Shown: positions 8,308-17,796 of the stretch, in pieces
Numbering within the stretch: position 1 is the first letter of the stretch
Layout of the letters: each line of letters opens with the position of its first letter
Source of the DNA: Thomasclavelia spiroformis DSM 1552
Lineage (GTDB): Bacteria; Bacillota_I; Bacilli_A; Erysipelotrichales; Coprobacillaceae
Direction: 5' to 3'
DNA length: 64,000 nucleotides
Assembly (NCBI RefSeq): GCF_025149465.1
Contig: NZ_CP102275.1
Coordinates: 620,001-684,000, forward strand
Notes under the pieces: generated by a model
The model's database searches: none
Told to the model about the DNA's origin: nothing
Seen by the model: only the letters and a program-made list of their open reading frames with translations
Position numbers and translations under genes: made by a program

Positions 8308-9753
8308 ATGAAAGATTATAGTAATTATTTTAAAAAACCTTCATTAAATGAAGCAAAAAGAAGAAGTCGTAATGAGATTGGCCGTTATGATGATGTATAT
8401 CATGTTCCAGCGGATATGATAAAAGCTGGTGTAGGTAAAAAGTATTATATCCAAACATATGGATGTCAAGCTAATGAACGTGATAGTGAAACATTATCTG
8501 GTATATTAGAAAGTATGTCTTATAGAGCGACGGATGAAATTAAAGAAGCTGATATTATTATTTTAAATACTTGTGCGATTCGAGAAAATGCTGAAGAAAA
8601 AGTATTTGGGAAAGTTGGATATGTTAAAAATTTGAAAAAAACAAATCCAAACTTAATTTTTGCAATGTGTGGGTGTATGGCACAAGAAGAAGTTGTTGTA
8701 AATAGAATTTTAGAAAAACATCCACATGTTGATTTGATTTTTGGAACACACAATATCCATCGTCTTCCTGAGTTATTAAAAGAAGCTTTTTATAGTAAGG
8801 AGATGATAATTGAGGTGTGGTCAAAAGAAGGTGATGTTATTGAAAACGCGCCAGTTAAACGTGATAGTAAACATAAAGCATGGGTAAATATTATGTATGG
8901 ATGTAATAAATTTTGTACATATTGTATCGTTCCTTATACTCGTGGTAAAGAACGTTCTCGCTTAGCAAAAGATATTGTCAAAGAAGTTGAAAGTTTAGTT
9001 GCTGATGGATATCAGGAAATTACTTTATTAGGGCAAAATGTTAATAGTTATGGTAAAGATCTTGGAAATGATTATAATTTCTCTAATTTGCTTGAAGATG
9101 TAGCAAAAACAGGTATACCGAGAATTAGATTTACAACTAGTCATCCATGGGATTTTAGTGAGGATATGATTAAGATTATTGCAAAATATGACAATATTAT
9201 GCCAGCAATCCATTTACCAGTTCAATCCGGAAATAATGAGGTACTAAAATTAATGGGACGTCGTTATACTAGAGAGCAATATTTAGAATTATTTTACAAA
9301 ATTAAAAAATATATACCTGATTGTACTATTACAACTGATATAATTGTAGGTTTTCCAAATGAAACTCATGAACAATATTTAGATACATTATCTTTATATC
9401 AAGAATGTGAATATGATTTAGCTTATACATTTGTCTATTCACCTCGTGAAGGAACACCAGCAGCTAAAATGGTTGATAATGTTTCAAGTGAAGAAAAAGA
9501 TCAGAGGTTATATAGATTAAATGAAATTGTAAATGAAAAAGCATATAAACAAAATCAAAGATTTTTAAATAAAACTGTTGAAGTTCTAGTTGATGGAACT
9601 TCTAAAAAAGATGATACAATGTTGACAGGATATACACGTCATCAAAAATTAGTTAATTTTAAAGGTAATCCTAAAGATATTGGTAAAATAATTAAAGTAA
9701 AAATTACTGAAGCAAAAACTTGGGCTTTAAAGGGTGAAGCAATTGAATCATAG
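8308..9753 (+). CDS. miaB: tRNA-2-methylthio-N6-dimethylallyladenosine synthase
   Basis: 481 residues. A radical-SAM methylthiotransferase adding the 2-methylthio group to i6A37 of tRNAs reading UNN codons. The UPF0004 domain carries three auxiliary Fe-S cysteines (TYGCQANERDSE, LNTCAIRENAEE, MCGCMAQEE). The radical-SAM motif GCNKFCTYC has Cys199, Cys203 and Cys206, and a TRAM domain ends the protein. miaA, which makes the i6A substrate, is encoded 7 kb downstream. The 3' end overlaps ricA, as in the Bacillus ymcB-ymcA pair. Confidence 0.97.
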   Translation: MKDYSNYFKKPSLNEAKRRSRNEIGRYDDVYHVPADMIKAGVGKKYYIQTYGCQANERDSETLSGILESMSYRATDEIKEADIIILNTCAIRENAEEKVFGKVGYVKNLKKTNPNLIFAMCGCMAQEEVVVNRILEKHPHVDLIFGTHNIHRLPELLKEAFYSKEMIIEVWSKEGDVIENAPVKRDSKHKAWVNIMYGCNKFCTYCIVPYTRGKERSRLAKDIVKEVESLVADGYQEITLLGQNVNSYGKDLGNDYNFSNLLEDVAKTGIPRIRFTTSHPWDFSEDMIKIIAKYDNIMPAIHLPVQSGNNEVLKLMGRRYTREQYLELFYKIKKYIPDCTITTDIIVGFPNETHEQYLDTLSLYQECEYDLAYTFVYSPREGTPAAKMVDNVSSEEKDQRLYRLNEIVNEKAYKQNQRFLNKTVEVLVDGTSKKDDTMLTGYTRHQKLVNFKGNPKDIGKIIKVKITEAKTWALKGEAIES

Positions 9754-10072
9754 CTTGGATTATGCAAAAAAAATAAATGATTATTTATTAAATCTTGAAG
9801 TAATTAAAGAGTATCAAAAATATGAAAAAATAATACATCAAGATAATAAAATAATTGAATTAGAAGCAAAAATAAAAGCTTATCAAAAAAAGATAGTTAA
9901 TCAAAAAGCAAACCAAGACGAAAATGTTGTTGAAACAATTGAAGAGTATCAAAAAATAAAGAATGATTTTGAAAATCATCCAATAGTTGTAAATTATTTA
10001 TATTTAAAAGAAGAAGTTGATGAGATTTTACAATCAATTACTAGTTATATAAATGGGCAATTATTAAAATAA
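9743..10072 (+). CDS. ricA: RicA/YmcA-like YlbF-family regulator (short form)
   Basis: Helical, Lys/Glu-rich protein of the com_ylbF family. It sits directly after miaB, as ymcA (ricA) does in Bacillus. RicA, RicF and RicT form the complex that steers RNase Y toward operon mRNA processing and supports competence, biofilm and sporulation. I chose TTG 9743 (109 aa) because AAAGGGTG lies at the right distance; GTG 9734 (112 aa) is possible but sits on that site. The protein has no cysteine and is shorter than Bacillus RicA (143 aa as I recall), lacking the C-terminal Cys-bearing tail. The gene starts inside the miaB 3' end. Confidence 0.75.
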   Translation: MNHSLDYAKKINDYLLNLEVIKEYQKYEKIIHQDNKIIELEAKIKAYQKKIVNQKANQDENVVETIEEYQKIKNDFENHPIVVNYLYLKEEVDEILQSITSYINGQLLK

Positions 10073-10075
10073 GGG

Positions 10076-10104
10076 TTGACTTAGTTATTAAACATAATTA
10101 TAAT
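10076..10104 (+). promoter_or_regulatory. Strong sigma-A promoter for guaB
   Basis: TTGACT (10076-10081), 17-base spacer, TATAAT (10099-10104). It begins four bases after the ricA stop. Predicted transcription start is near 10111, which favours the guaB ATG at 10145 over any earlier in-frame start. Confidence 0.8.
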
Positions 10105-10144
10105 TTTGATATTAAACTTAGAGATAAAGAAAAGGAGACATAAC

Positions 10145-11659
10145 ATGGCATATTTTTTTGATGAACCATCACGCACATTTAATGAATATCTTTTAGTACC
10201 AGGGTATTCATCTAAAGAATGTCAAACAAAAAACGTTAGTTTAAAAACTCCACTAGTAAAATTTAAAAAAGGTGAAGAACCTGCCTTATCATTAAATATC
10301 CCGTTAGTTTCAGCTATTATGCAAGCTGTTTCTAATGATACAATGGCTGTTGCACTTGCAAGAGAAGGTGGAGTTTCATTTATTTATGGATCACAAACAA
10401 TTGAAGACCAAGCAGCAATGGTAAAACGTGCTAAAACTTATAAAGCAGGATTTGTACCAAGTGATTCAAATTTGAGTGTTAATGATACATTAGCAGATGT
10501 TATTGCTTTAAAAGAAAAAACAGGGCATTCAACTATGGCAGTTACTGAAGACGGTAGCGCTAATGGTAAATTATTAGGGATAGTAACAGGTAGAGATTAC
10601 CGTGTTTCAAGAATGGATTTAAATACTAAAGTTACTGAATTTATGACACCATATGATAAATTAGTTTGTGGACATATTGGAATTTCTTTAAAAGAAGCAA
10701 ATGATTTAATATGGGATAATAAATTAAATGCTTTACCAATTATTGATGATGATCAAAAATTAGCGTATTTTGTTTTTAGAAAAGATTATGAAACAAGAAA
10801 ATCAAATCCAAATGAATTATTAGATGATTCAAAACGTTACGTAGTTGGTGCTGGTATTAATACACGTGATTATGCTGAGCGTGTTCCTGCTTTAGTAGAA
10901 GCTGGAGCAGATGTTTTATGTATTGATTCGTCTGAAGGATTTACAGAATGGCAAAAAATGACAATTGATTGGATTAGAGAACATTATGGAGATAGTGTAA
11001 AAGTTGGTGCTGGTAATGTTGTTGATGCTGAAGGGTTTAGATTCTTAGCAGAAGCCGGAGCAGATTTTGTTAAAGTTGGAATCGGTGGCGGATCAATTTG
11101 CATTACTCGTGAACAAAAAGGTATTGGACGTGGACAAGCTACTGCGACAATTGAAGTTGCAAAAGCTCGTGACGAATATTTCAAAGAAACTGGAATATAT
11201 GTTCCTATTTGTTCAGATGGTGGAATCGTTCATGATTATCATATGACATTGGCTTTAGCAATGGGTTCAGATTTCATCATGCTAGGAAGATATTTTTCTA
11301 GATTTGATGAATCTCCAACGAATAAAGTAAGCATTAATGGACAATATATGAAAGAATATTGGGGTGAAGGTTCTGCTCGTGCTCGTAATTGGCAACGTTA
11401 TGACATGGGTGGTGATTCAAAACTTTCATTTGAAGAAGGTGTTGATTCATATGTGCCATATGCAGGAAGTTTAAAAGATAACGTTGGTTTAACTCTAAGC
11501 AAAATTAAATCGACAATGTGTAATTGTGGTGCGTTAACTATTCCTGAATTACAACAAAAAGCTAAAATTACACTTGTTTCTTCAACAAGCATTGTTGAAG
11601 GTGGAGCACATGATGTTGTTTTAAAAGATTCAACTTCAGGTAATGGACATAAAAATTAA
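10145..11659 (+). CDS. guaB: Inosine-5'-monophosphate dehydrogenase
   Basis: 504 residues; oxidises IMP to XMP, the committed step to guanine nucleotides. TIM barrel with a CBS pair inserted at about residues 110-230. The catalytic loop [17 protein letters not shown] contains the nucleophile Cys319, a variant of the usual GPGSICTTR found in a branch of Firmicutes enzymes. Other landmarks are [24 protein letters not shown] and the flap [15 protein letters not shown]. The start at 10145 has AAAGGAGA before it. In Bacillus guaB is elsewhere; here it sits between ricA and cotE with its own promoter and terminator. Confidence 0.93.
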   Translation: MAYFFDEPSRTFNEYLLVPGYSSKECQTKNVSLKTPLVKFKKGEEPALSLNIPLVSAIMQAVSNDTMAVALAREGGVSFIYGSQTIEDQAAMVKRAKTYKAGFVPSDSNLSVNDTLADVIALKEKTGHSTMAVTEDGSANGKLLGIVTGRDYRVSRMDLNTKVTEFMTPYDKLVCGHIGISLKEANDLIWDNKLNALPIIDDDQKLAYFVFRKDYETRKSNPNELLDDSKRYVVGAGINTRDYAERVPALVEAGADVLCIDSSEGFTEWQKMTIDWIREHYGDSVKVGAGNVVDAEGFRFLAEAGADFVKVGIGGGSICITREQKGIGRGQATATIEVAKARDEYFKETGIYVPICSDGGIVHDYHMTLALAMGSDFIMLGRYFSRFDESPTNKVSINGQYMKEYWGEGSARARNWQRYDMGGDSKLSFEEGVDSYVPYAGSLKDNVGLTLSKIKSTMCNCGALTIPELQQKAKITLVSSTSIVEGGAHDVVLKDSTSGNGHKN

Positions 11660-11679
11660 TTTTAAATTTCTAATACATA

Positions 11680-11723
11680 AAGGTATGTTTAACTTATTTA
11701 ATTTAGGGAAAACATACTTTTTT
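11680..11723 (+). terminator. guaB terminator
   Basis: GTATGTTT (11683-11690) pairs with AAACATAC (11710-11717), extended by A-T and G-T pairs, then a run of T. The loop is long (19 bases). Confidence 0.65.
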
Positions 11724-11929
11724 AAATAGAAATTAAATTGTTTAAATGTGAATATTTGATATTGAAGTTATTGTAAAATCTAATATTTTATTATGTTGGA
11801 TTTTAATAACTAGATTTGTACTTTTTGCTTATTATCTATTTTAAAGCTATTTTGATTAGAATATTACAAAAAGTGTCTTTTATGGTATATTCTTTAAAGA
11901 AATTTGCATATATTAAAATAGGTGAGAAC

Positions 11930-12424
11930 ATGGCAAATAATATTCGTGAAATCATTACTCAGGCAGTTATTGCTAAAGGGAAAAAAAGAACCCTAAATAA
12001 ATATCCTTTTGTAATAGAAAATTATGATAAAATATTAGGATGTTGGATTACAAATCATCGTTATAGTGCAACTTTTAAAAATGGGCAACCTGTAGTATTA
12101 GGGACTTTTGATGTTCATATTTGGTATAGCAATAATGATGATAGTAGTGTTTTAAAACAAACTGTTAGTTATGTAAATGATTTGGACTTGGTTAGAAAAG
12201 ATAGTCGTGATTTTAATGAAAATGACGAACTAGTGGTTACATGTAATCGAGAACCTAAATGTATTGGGGTAAATAAATCAAAAGATGATATTATAATTGA
12301 AATAGAAAAAGAAATTTCTTTGAGTGTAATAGGTAAAACAACAATGAGAGTTGAAACAAAAGTAGAAAATGAATCATGGGATGAATTAGATAATATTACT
12401 GTTGATGAAAAATTTATTAAATAA
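11930..12424 (+). CDS. cotE: Outer spore coat morphogenetic protein CotE
   Basis: 164 residues. Starts REIITQAVIAKGKKRT and continues with ILGCWITNHRYSA and DVHIWYSNNDDSSVLKQTVSY, which follow Bacillus CotE (REIITKAVVAKGRK, ILGGWIINHKY, DINVWYSYADNTKT). CotE is deposited around the forespore and recruits outer-coat proteins. The Bacillus acidic C-terminal tail is much reduced here. The start is ATG 11930 with AGGTGAG before it, although the frame is open further upstream. Position immediately before mutS matches Bacillus. I could not assign a sigma-E or sigma-K promoter with confidence. Confidence 0.92.
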   Translation: MANNIREIITQAVIAKGKKRTLNKYPFVIENYDKILGCWITNHRYSATFKNGQPVVLGTFDVHIWYSNNDDSSVLKQTVSYVNDLDLVRKDSRDFNENDELVVTCNREPKCIGVNKSKDDIIIEIEKEISLSVIGKTTMRVETKVENESWDELDNITVDEKFIK

Positions 12425-12440
12425 GGCGTAAGCCTTTTTT
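12423..12440 (+). terminator. Short cotE terminator
   Basis: AAGGC-GTAA-GCCTT with a GNRA-type loop followed by TTTT. The stem starts inside the cotE stop codon. A TATAAT at 12457-12462 just after it may be the -10 of the mutSL transcript. Confidence 0.55.
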
Positions 12441-12494
12441 CTTTTTTTAGTTGTGTTATAATGGTGAAGTAATTTTTAGAAGTGGGGTAAATGT

Positions 12495-15008
12495 ATGAAA
12501 CCTAAATATAGTCCAATGATGATGCAGTATTTATCTATAAAGGAAGAAAATCAAGATTCAATAGTAATGTTTAGATTAGGTGATTTTTATGAAATGTTTT
12601 TTGATGATGCAATTTTAGTTTCTAAAGAATTAGAAATAGCTTTAACTGGAAAAAATGCTGGAGTTGCCCAAAGAGTTCCAATGTGCGGTGTACCTTTTCA
12701 TTCAGCAGCAACTTATATTCAAAGATTGGTAGATAATGGGCATAAAGTTGCTATTGTTGAACAATTAAGTGAGCCAGGAAAGAAAGGTATTGTTGAACGT
12801 GGTGTAGTTCAAATTATTACACCTGGTACAATTTTTGATGAATCTCTAACTAATAATAGAAATAATTATATTGCAGCAATTGAAGAATTTGACTTTAATT
12901 ATACACTTGCTTTTTGTGATATTTCTACTGGTGAATTTAGTGTTGTCAACATTGATAAAAAAGAAAAATTATTATTAAATCAATTACAAATGATGGCAGT
13001 TAAAGAAATTGTTTGTTTACCAGAACAGTCATTTGAATTTAAAGATATTTTATCTTCACCATTTCCTAATGATAAATATAATGATAAATATGATAAAATT
13101 TTTAGTAATATAAGTGATTTAAAGCAAAGAAAAACATCATCATTATTATTAAATTATCTATTAGATACTCAAAAAAGAGAATTAGAGCATCTTCAAAAAA
13201 TAGAAGAAATTGATAATAATGAATATTTAACTATGGATATATATACTAGAAAAGCTTTAGAATTAACAGCAAATAGTAAATCTAATGAAAAATATGGTAG
13301 TTTATATTGGTTATTAGATCAAACAAAAACTGCGATGGGATCTCGATTATTAAAACAGTGGATTGAAAGACCACTAATTAGTCAAGATAAAATAGAAAAA
13401 CGCTTAGATATTGTTGAAATTTTTACTAATAACTTTATTCAAAGAGAAAGTATTAAAGAAATTTTAAAAGATATCTATGATTTAGAAAGACTATCATCAA
13501 GAATTGCTTTTGGAAATATTAATGCTCGAGATTTAAAATGGATTAGTAATTCGCTAAAAGTTATACCGGAATTAAAAGGACAACTGTTATCAATAAATGA
13601 GCCATTATTAGATGAGTTGGCTAACAGACTTGTAGATTTAAATCATATATGTGAACTAGTAGATAAAGCGATTATTGATAATCCCCCACTAACAGTAAAA
13701 GATGGTGGGATTATTAAAGATGGCTTTAACGAAGAGTTAGATGAACTAAGATATATTCGTGATCATGGAAAGCAATGGTTAGCAAACTTTGAACAAAAGG
13801 AACGCGAAAAGACAGGAATTAAAGGATTAAAGATTGGTTATAATCGTGTTTTTGGTTATTATATAGAAGTAACTAAAGCTAATTTATCATTAGTTAAAGA
13901 TGAATTTAATTATACGCGCAAGCAAAGTTTAGCAAATGCTGAACGATTTGTTACACCTGAATTAAAGGAAATGGAATCAAAATTATTAAGTGCACAAGAT
14001 AAAATGATTAAATTAGAGTATGTATTATTTACGCAAATTCGTGATTATATAAAAAATGATGTTCATGTACTTCAGGATGTTGCTAAAATAGTTGCAATGG
14101 TAGATGTTTATCAATCAATGGCAGTATTATCAAGTGAAAATAGTTATGTTCGCCCCGTTTTTAATCAGGAAAAAACATTAAAAATAGTTGATGGACGTCA
14201 TGGAATAATTGAAAAAGTTATGTCACAAAGAACATATGTATCTAATGATATCGATATTGATAAGGAAAGTCCAGTATTGTTAATTACGGGACCTAATATG
14301 GGTGGTAAATCAACGTATATGCGACAAATTGCATTAATTGCTTTAATGGGACAAATTGGATGCTTTGTTCCATGTAGTATGGCTAATATTCCAATTTTTG
14401 ATCAAATTTTTACTCGTATTGGTGCAAGTGACGATTTGATTTCAGGACAATCCACATTTATGGTCGAAATGTTGGAAGCAAATAACGCACTAAGATATGC
14501 AACAGAAAATTCTTTAATTATTTTTGATGAAATTGGTAGAGGAACAGCAACGTTTGATGGAATGGCGATTGCTCAATCAATGATTGAATATATTGCAACT
14601 TCAATTAAATGTATTACACTATTTTCAACCCATTATCATGAGTTAACATTTTTGGAAGAAAAAAATTTAGGAATTAAAAATGTTCATGCTAGTGCATCGA
14701 TTGAAAATGATAACTTAGTATTTTTATATCGTATTAAACCAGGGCGTTCAAATAAATCATATGGGATTAATGTTGCTAAATTAGCAAAATTACCAGATGC
14801 CATATTGAATCGTGCTAATACTTTGTTAAAAAGTTTAGAAGAGAATAATATTGAACATCATTTAAGTAGTGATAAAGTAAAAGAAGCACCAATAGTTACC
14901 AGAAGTGAAGTAGAAAAATATCTTGATAAAATAGATCTAATGACTTTATCACCTCTAGATGCTTTATCAACATTAATAGAATTAAAGAAATTAAATGAAA
15001 GTAGGTGA
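12495..15008 (+). CDS. mutS: DNA mismatch repair protein MutS
   Basis: 837 residues, full length. The N-terminal mismatch-reading motif GDFYEMF is present. The ATPase shows Walker A GPNMGGKST at about residues 599-607, then DDLISGQSTFMVEM, Walker B LIIFDEIGRGT and the STHYHEL switch. It recognises mispairs and recruits MutL. It precedes mutL with a short overlap. The unusually long stretch of homologous flanking genes (cotE before, mutL after) is as in Bacillus. Confidence 0.98.
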   Translation: MKPKYSPMMMQYLSIKEENQDSIVMFRLGDFYEMFFDDAILVSKELEIALTGKNAGVAQRVPMCGVPFHSAATYIQRLVDNGHKVAIVEQLSEPGKKGIVERGVVQIITPGTIFDESLTNNRNNYIAAIEEFDFNYTLAFCDISTGEFSVVNIDKKEKLLLNQLQMMAVKEIVCLPEQSFEFKDILSSPFPNDKYNDKYDKIFSNISDLKQRKTSSLLLNYLLDTQKRELEHLQKIEEIDNNEYLTMDIYTRKALELTANSKSNEKYGSLYWLLDQTKTAMGSRLLKQWIERPLISQDKIEKRLDIVEIFTNNFIQRESIKEILKDIYDLERLSSRIAFGNINARDLKWISNSLKVIPELKGQLLSINEPLLDELANRLVDLNHICELVDKAIIDNPPLTVKDGGIIKDGFNEELDELRYIRDHGKQWLANFEQKEREKTGIKGLKIGYNRVFGYYIEVTKANLSLVKDEFNYTRKQSLANAERFVTPELKEMESKLLSAQDKMIKLEYVLFTQIRDYIKNDVHVLQDVAKIVAMVDVYQSMAVLSSENSYVRPVFNQEKTLKIVDGRHGIIEKVMSQRTYVSNDIDIDKESPVLLITGPNMGGKSTYMRQIALIALMGQIGCFVPCSMANIPIFDQIFTRIGASDDLISGQSTFMVEMLEANNALRYATENSLIIFDEIGRGTATFDGMAIAQSMIEYIATSIKCITLFSTHYHELTFLEEKNLGIKNVHASASIENDNLVFLYRIKPGRSNKSYGINVAKLAKLPDAILNRANTLLKSLEENNIEHHLSSDKVKEAPIVTRSEVEKYLDKIDLMTLSPLDALSTLIELKKLNESR

Positions 15009-15013
15009 TATCT

Positions 15014-16828
15014 TTGCAAAAAATAAAACAACTTGATGATATCTTTGCTAATAAAATCGCCGCTGGGGAAGTAATTGAAAGACCTGCAAATGTAGTAAAA
15101 GAATTAGTTGAAAATAGTATTGATGCAAATAGCAATAAAATTGATGTCATTATTGAAGAAGGTGGACTAAATTTAATTCAAGTAATTGATAATGGTGAAG
15201 GAATGGTAAAAGAAGATGCTTTATTATGCTTTAGTCGTCATGCTACAAGCAAAATAAAGGATGATCAAGATTTATTTTGTATACAAACATTAGGATTTCG
15301 TGGTGAAGCGATACCATCGATTGCATCAATAAGTAATTTTGAATTAAAAACAAGTACAGGTGAAAAAGGAACAACAGTAATATATCAATATGGTAAATTC
15401 ATTAGTTGTGATGAAAGTGATAGTAAAAAAGGTACTGATATAAAAGTAAAAAAATTATTTCAAAACGTACCAGCACGTTTGAAATATATTCGCTCAATTA
15501 ATGCAGAATTTGCAAATATTCAAACATATTTAGAACGTCTATCACTTTCTCATCCTGATATTTCATTTACATTAATAAATAATGGAAAAATAGTTTATAA
15601 AACAAACGGTAATGGTAATTTATTAGAAGTTATTTCCAATATATACGGATTGAATGTTGCTAAAAATATGATACCGGTTAATTTTGAAGATGATGAATTT
15701 ATAATTTCTGGTTTTATTTCAAAAATTGATATTAATCGTGCTAGTAAAAATCATATAGTAACGATGGTAAATTCTCGAGTTGTTAAAAATAAAATAACTA
15801 CTGATAGTATAAATAATGCATATCGGCGTTACCTTATAGATAAACGTTTTCCTATTGCTATTGTCAATATTGAAATAGATCCGTTTTTAGTTGATGTAAA
15901 TGTACATCCTTCAAAATTAGAAGTAAGATTTTCTAAAGAATATAAATTAAAAGATTTAGTATATCAAGGAATAAGTGATGCTTTATCTAAAGTTAATCTT
16001 ACATATTCCCCATCAGTAACTAATAGTAGACCTAAATTTGTTCCTGATTTACAACAAATGGATTTTGAATTTAAATATGATGAACAGAGTAATGATGAAA
16101 AAATAGAAAACGAAAATATCTTAGATAAGAGAATATATCAAGAAACAATTTTAGAAAATCAAATCAATACAATAAATGAATCAAAAAAAGAATATATTGT
16201 TCCAGATAAACAAACAATTGAAAGTAAGCTTGAACCTAAACCTAAAATAATGAAGAAGAAATTATTAGTTAAAGGACAAATTCATGGTAGTTATATTATT
16301 TGTGAAGATGAAACTGGAATGTATATAGTCGATCAACATGCAGGTCAAGAAAGAATAAATTATGAATATTATTTAGAAAAATATGCTAATCTTGATTTAT
16401 CGATGAGAGATTTATTAGTACCAATTACTTTAGAATATCCAATGAGTGAGTTTTTAATAATTGAAGAAAGAAAACAAATATTGGCTAAATTAGGAATTAA
16501 TTTAGAAATTTTTGGTGATAATGGTTATGTTATAAAACAATTACCAATGTGGATGCAAAATATCGACGAACATGTTTTTATTGAGGATATGGTAACACAG
16601 TTATTGCATGATAATAAAGTTGATGTAATTAAGTTACAAGAACATGCTATTGCTACATTAAGTTGTAAGGCTTCTTTAAAAGCTAATACACATTTATCAC
16701 AAGAAGGAATGCAAAATTTAATTGATAATTTAATGTGTTGTGATAATCCATATGTATGTCCTCATGGTAGACCAACAATTATTTATTATTCAACATATGA
16801 AATTGAAAAATTATTTAAGCGGGTGTAA
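15014..16828 (+). CDS. mutL: DNA mismatch repair endonuclease MutL
   Basis: 604 residues from TTG 15014, giving MQKIKQLDDIFANKIAAGE as in other MutL proteins, with AGGTG six bases upstream; GTG 15005 is possible but lies on that site. The N-terminal GHKL ATPase has ELVENSIDA, DNGEGM and GFRGEAI. A charged linker follows (about 335-415). The C-terminal domain contains DQHAGQERINYE, which matches the DQHA-x2-E-x4-E endonuclease motif. With CPHGRPT this indicates a nicking MutL, as expected in a bacterium without MutH. Confidence 0.96.
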   Translation: MQKIKQLDDIFANKIAAGEVIERPANVVKELVENSIDANSNKIDVIIEEGGLNLIQVIDNGEGMVKEDALLCFSRHATSKIKDDQDLFCIQTLGFRGEAIPSIASISNFELKTSTGEKGTTVIYQYGKFISCDESDSKKGTDIKVKKLFQNVPARLKYIRSINAEFANIQTYLERLSLSHPDISFTLINNGKIVYKTNGNGNLLEVISNIYGLNVAKNMIPVNFEDDEFIISGFISKIDINRASKNHIVTMVNSRVVKNKITTDSINNAYRRYLIDKRFPIAIVNIEIDPFLVDVNVHPSKLEVRFSKEYKLKDLVYQGISDALSKVNLTYSPSVTNSRPKFVPDLQQMDFEFKYDEQSNDEKIENENILDKRIYQETILENQINTINESKKEYIVPDKQTIESKLEPKPKIMKKKLLVKGQIHGSYIICEDETGMYIVDQHAGQERINYEYYLEKYANLDLSMRDLLVPITLEYPMSEFLIIEERKQILAKLGINLEIFGDNGYVIKQLPMWMQNIDEHVFIEDMVTQLLHDNKVDVIKLQEHAIATLSCKASLKANTHLSQEGMQNLIDNLMCCDNPYVCPHGRPTIIYYSTYEIEKLFKRV

Positions 16829-17754
16829 TGATGGAAAAAGTTATTGTTGTAGTTGGACCAACTGGAGTTGGTAAGACTAAAATGGGAGTTGCTTTAGCAA
16901 AATATTTTAATGGTGAAGTAATTAGTGGAGATTCAATGCAAATTTATAAAACTATGGATATTGGAACTGCTAAAGTAACAAATGATGAAATGGAAGGAAT
17001 TGTTCATCATTTAATAGATATTAAAGAACCAAGTGAAAGCTACAGTGTAAAAGATTTTCAAGATGAAGTTAGATTAAAAATAAAGGAAATAAGTAGTCGT
17101 AATAAAATTCCAGTTATTGTAGGAGGAACAGGATTGTATATAAAAGCAGCACTATATGATTATGAATTTAGTGATAGTCAAATTGAACATCAAGAATATA
17201 TTAATAAATATAAAAATTATACTAATGATGAATTATATAATTATTTGATGGAAATTGATCATTTATCTGCTTCTCAATTACATCCCAATAATCGTCAACG
17301 TGTTTTAAGAGCAATTGCTATTTATGAAAGTACTGGGATAAAGAAAAGTGAAACTTTGGCTAAACAAAATCATGAATTAGTTTATGATGCAAAATTTATT
17401 GGATTAACATTAGAAAGAAGTGTTTTATATAAACGAATTAATCAGCGTGTTGATTTAATGATTCAACAAGGCTTATTAAATGAAATAGATATGTTAATGA
17501 AAAAGAATCTTTCTGCTAATCTTCAAAGTATGAAAGCTATAGGTTATAAAGAATGGTTTGCATATTATCAAGGTGTACAAAATTTTGAAGAAACAGTTGA
17601 ATTGATAAAAAAGAATTCCCGTAATTATGCAAAGCGTCAATATACATGGTTTAATAATCAGATGCCTGTTAAATGGTTTGATGTTAATTTAGATAACTTT
17701 AATAATACAGTAGAAGAAGTTATTGAATATTTAAAATATGATGAATTTTTATAA
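16828..17754 (+). CDS. miaA: tRNA dimethylallyltransferase
   Basis: 308 residues. Transfers the dimethylallyl group to A37 of UNN-decoding tRNAs, the substrate later methylthiolated by MiaB (encoded upstream). P-loop GPTGVGKTK, then SGDSMQIYKTMDIGTAK, GGTGLYIKA, and the C-terminal RNYAKRQYTWF. The ATG overlaps the mutL stop (TAATG); the next codon is also ATG and could be the true start. Last gene of the mutS-mutL-miaA group. Confidence 0.96.
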   Translation: MMEKVIVVVGPTGVGKTKMGVALAKYFNGEVISGDSMQIYKTMDIGTAKVTNDEMEGIVHHLIDIKEPSESYSVKDFQDEVRLKIKEISSRNKIPVIVGGTGLYIKAALYDYEFSDSQIEHQEYINKYKNYTNDELYNYLMEIDHLSASQLHPNNRQRVLRAIAIYESTGIKKSETLAKQNHELVYDAKFIGLTLERSVLYKRINQRVDLMIQQGLLNEIDMLMKKNLSANLQSMKAIGYKEWFAYYQGVQNFEETVELIKKNSRNYAKRQYTWFNNQMPVKWFDVNLDNFNNTVEEVIEYLKYDEFL

Positions 17755-17796
17755 AAAAATAGCATTTAAATCTTAATAAATTTAAATGCTATTTTT
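17755..17796. terminator. Bidirectional terminator between miaA and rarA
   Basis: AAAAATAGCATTTAAAT (17755-17771) and its exact complement at 17780-17796 form 17 perfect pairs with an 8-base loop, A-rich on one side and T-rich on the other. It serves both convergent genes, and the rarA stop codon lies inside the right arm. Confidence 0.9.

Noticed and set aside
10106-10144. Earlier in-frame ATG for guaB
   Set aside because: It would sit at or before the predicted transcription start; ATG 10145 has the ribosome site and the family N-terminus.
11816-11929. N-terminal extension of CotE
   Set aside because: Codons upstream of 11930 do not resemble CotE, and AGGTGAG with ATG 11930 gives the family N-terminus.
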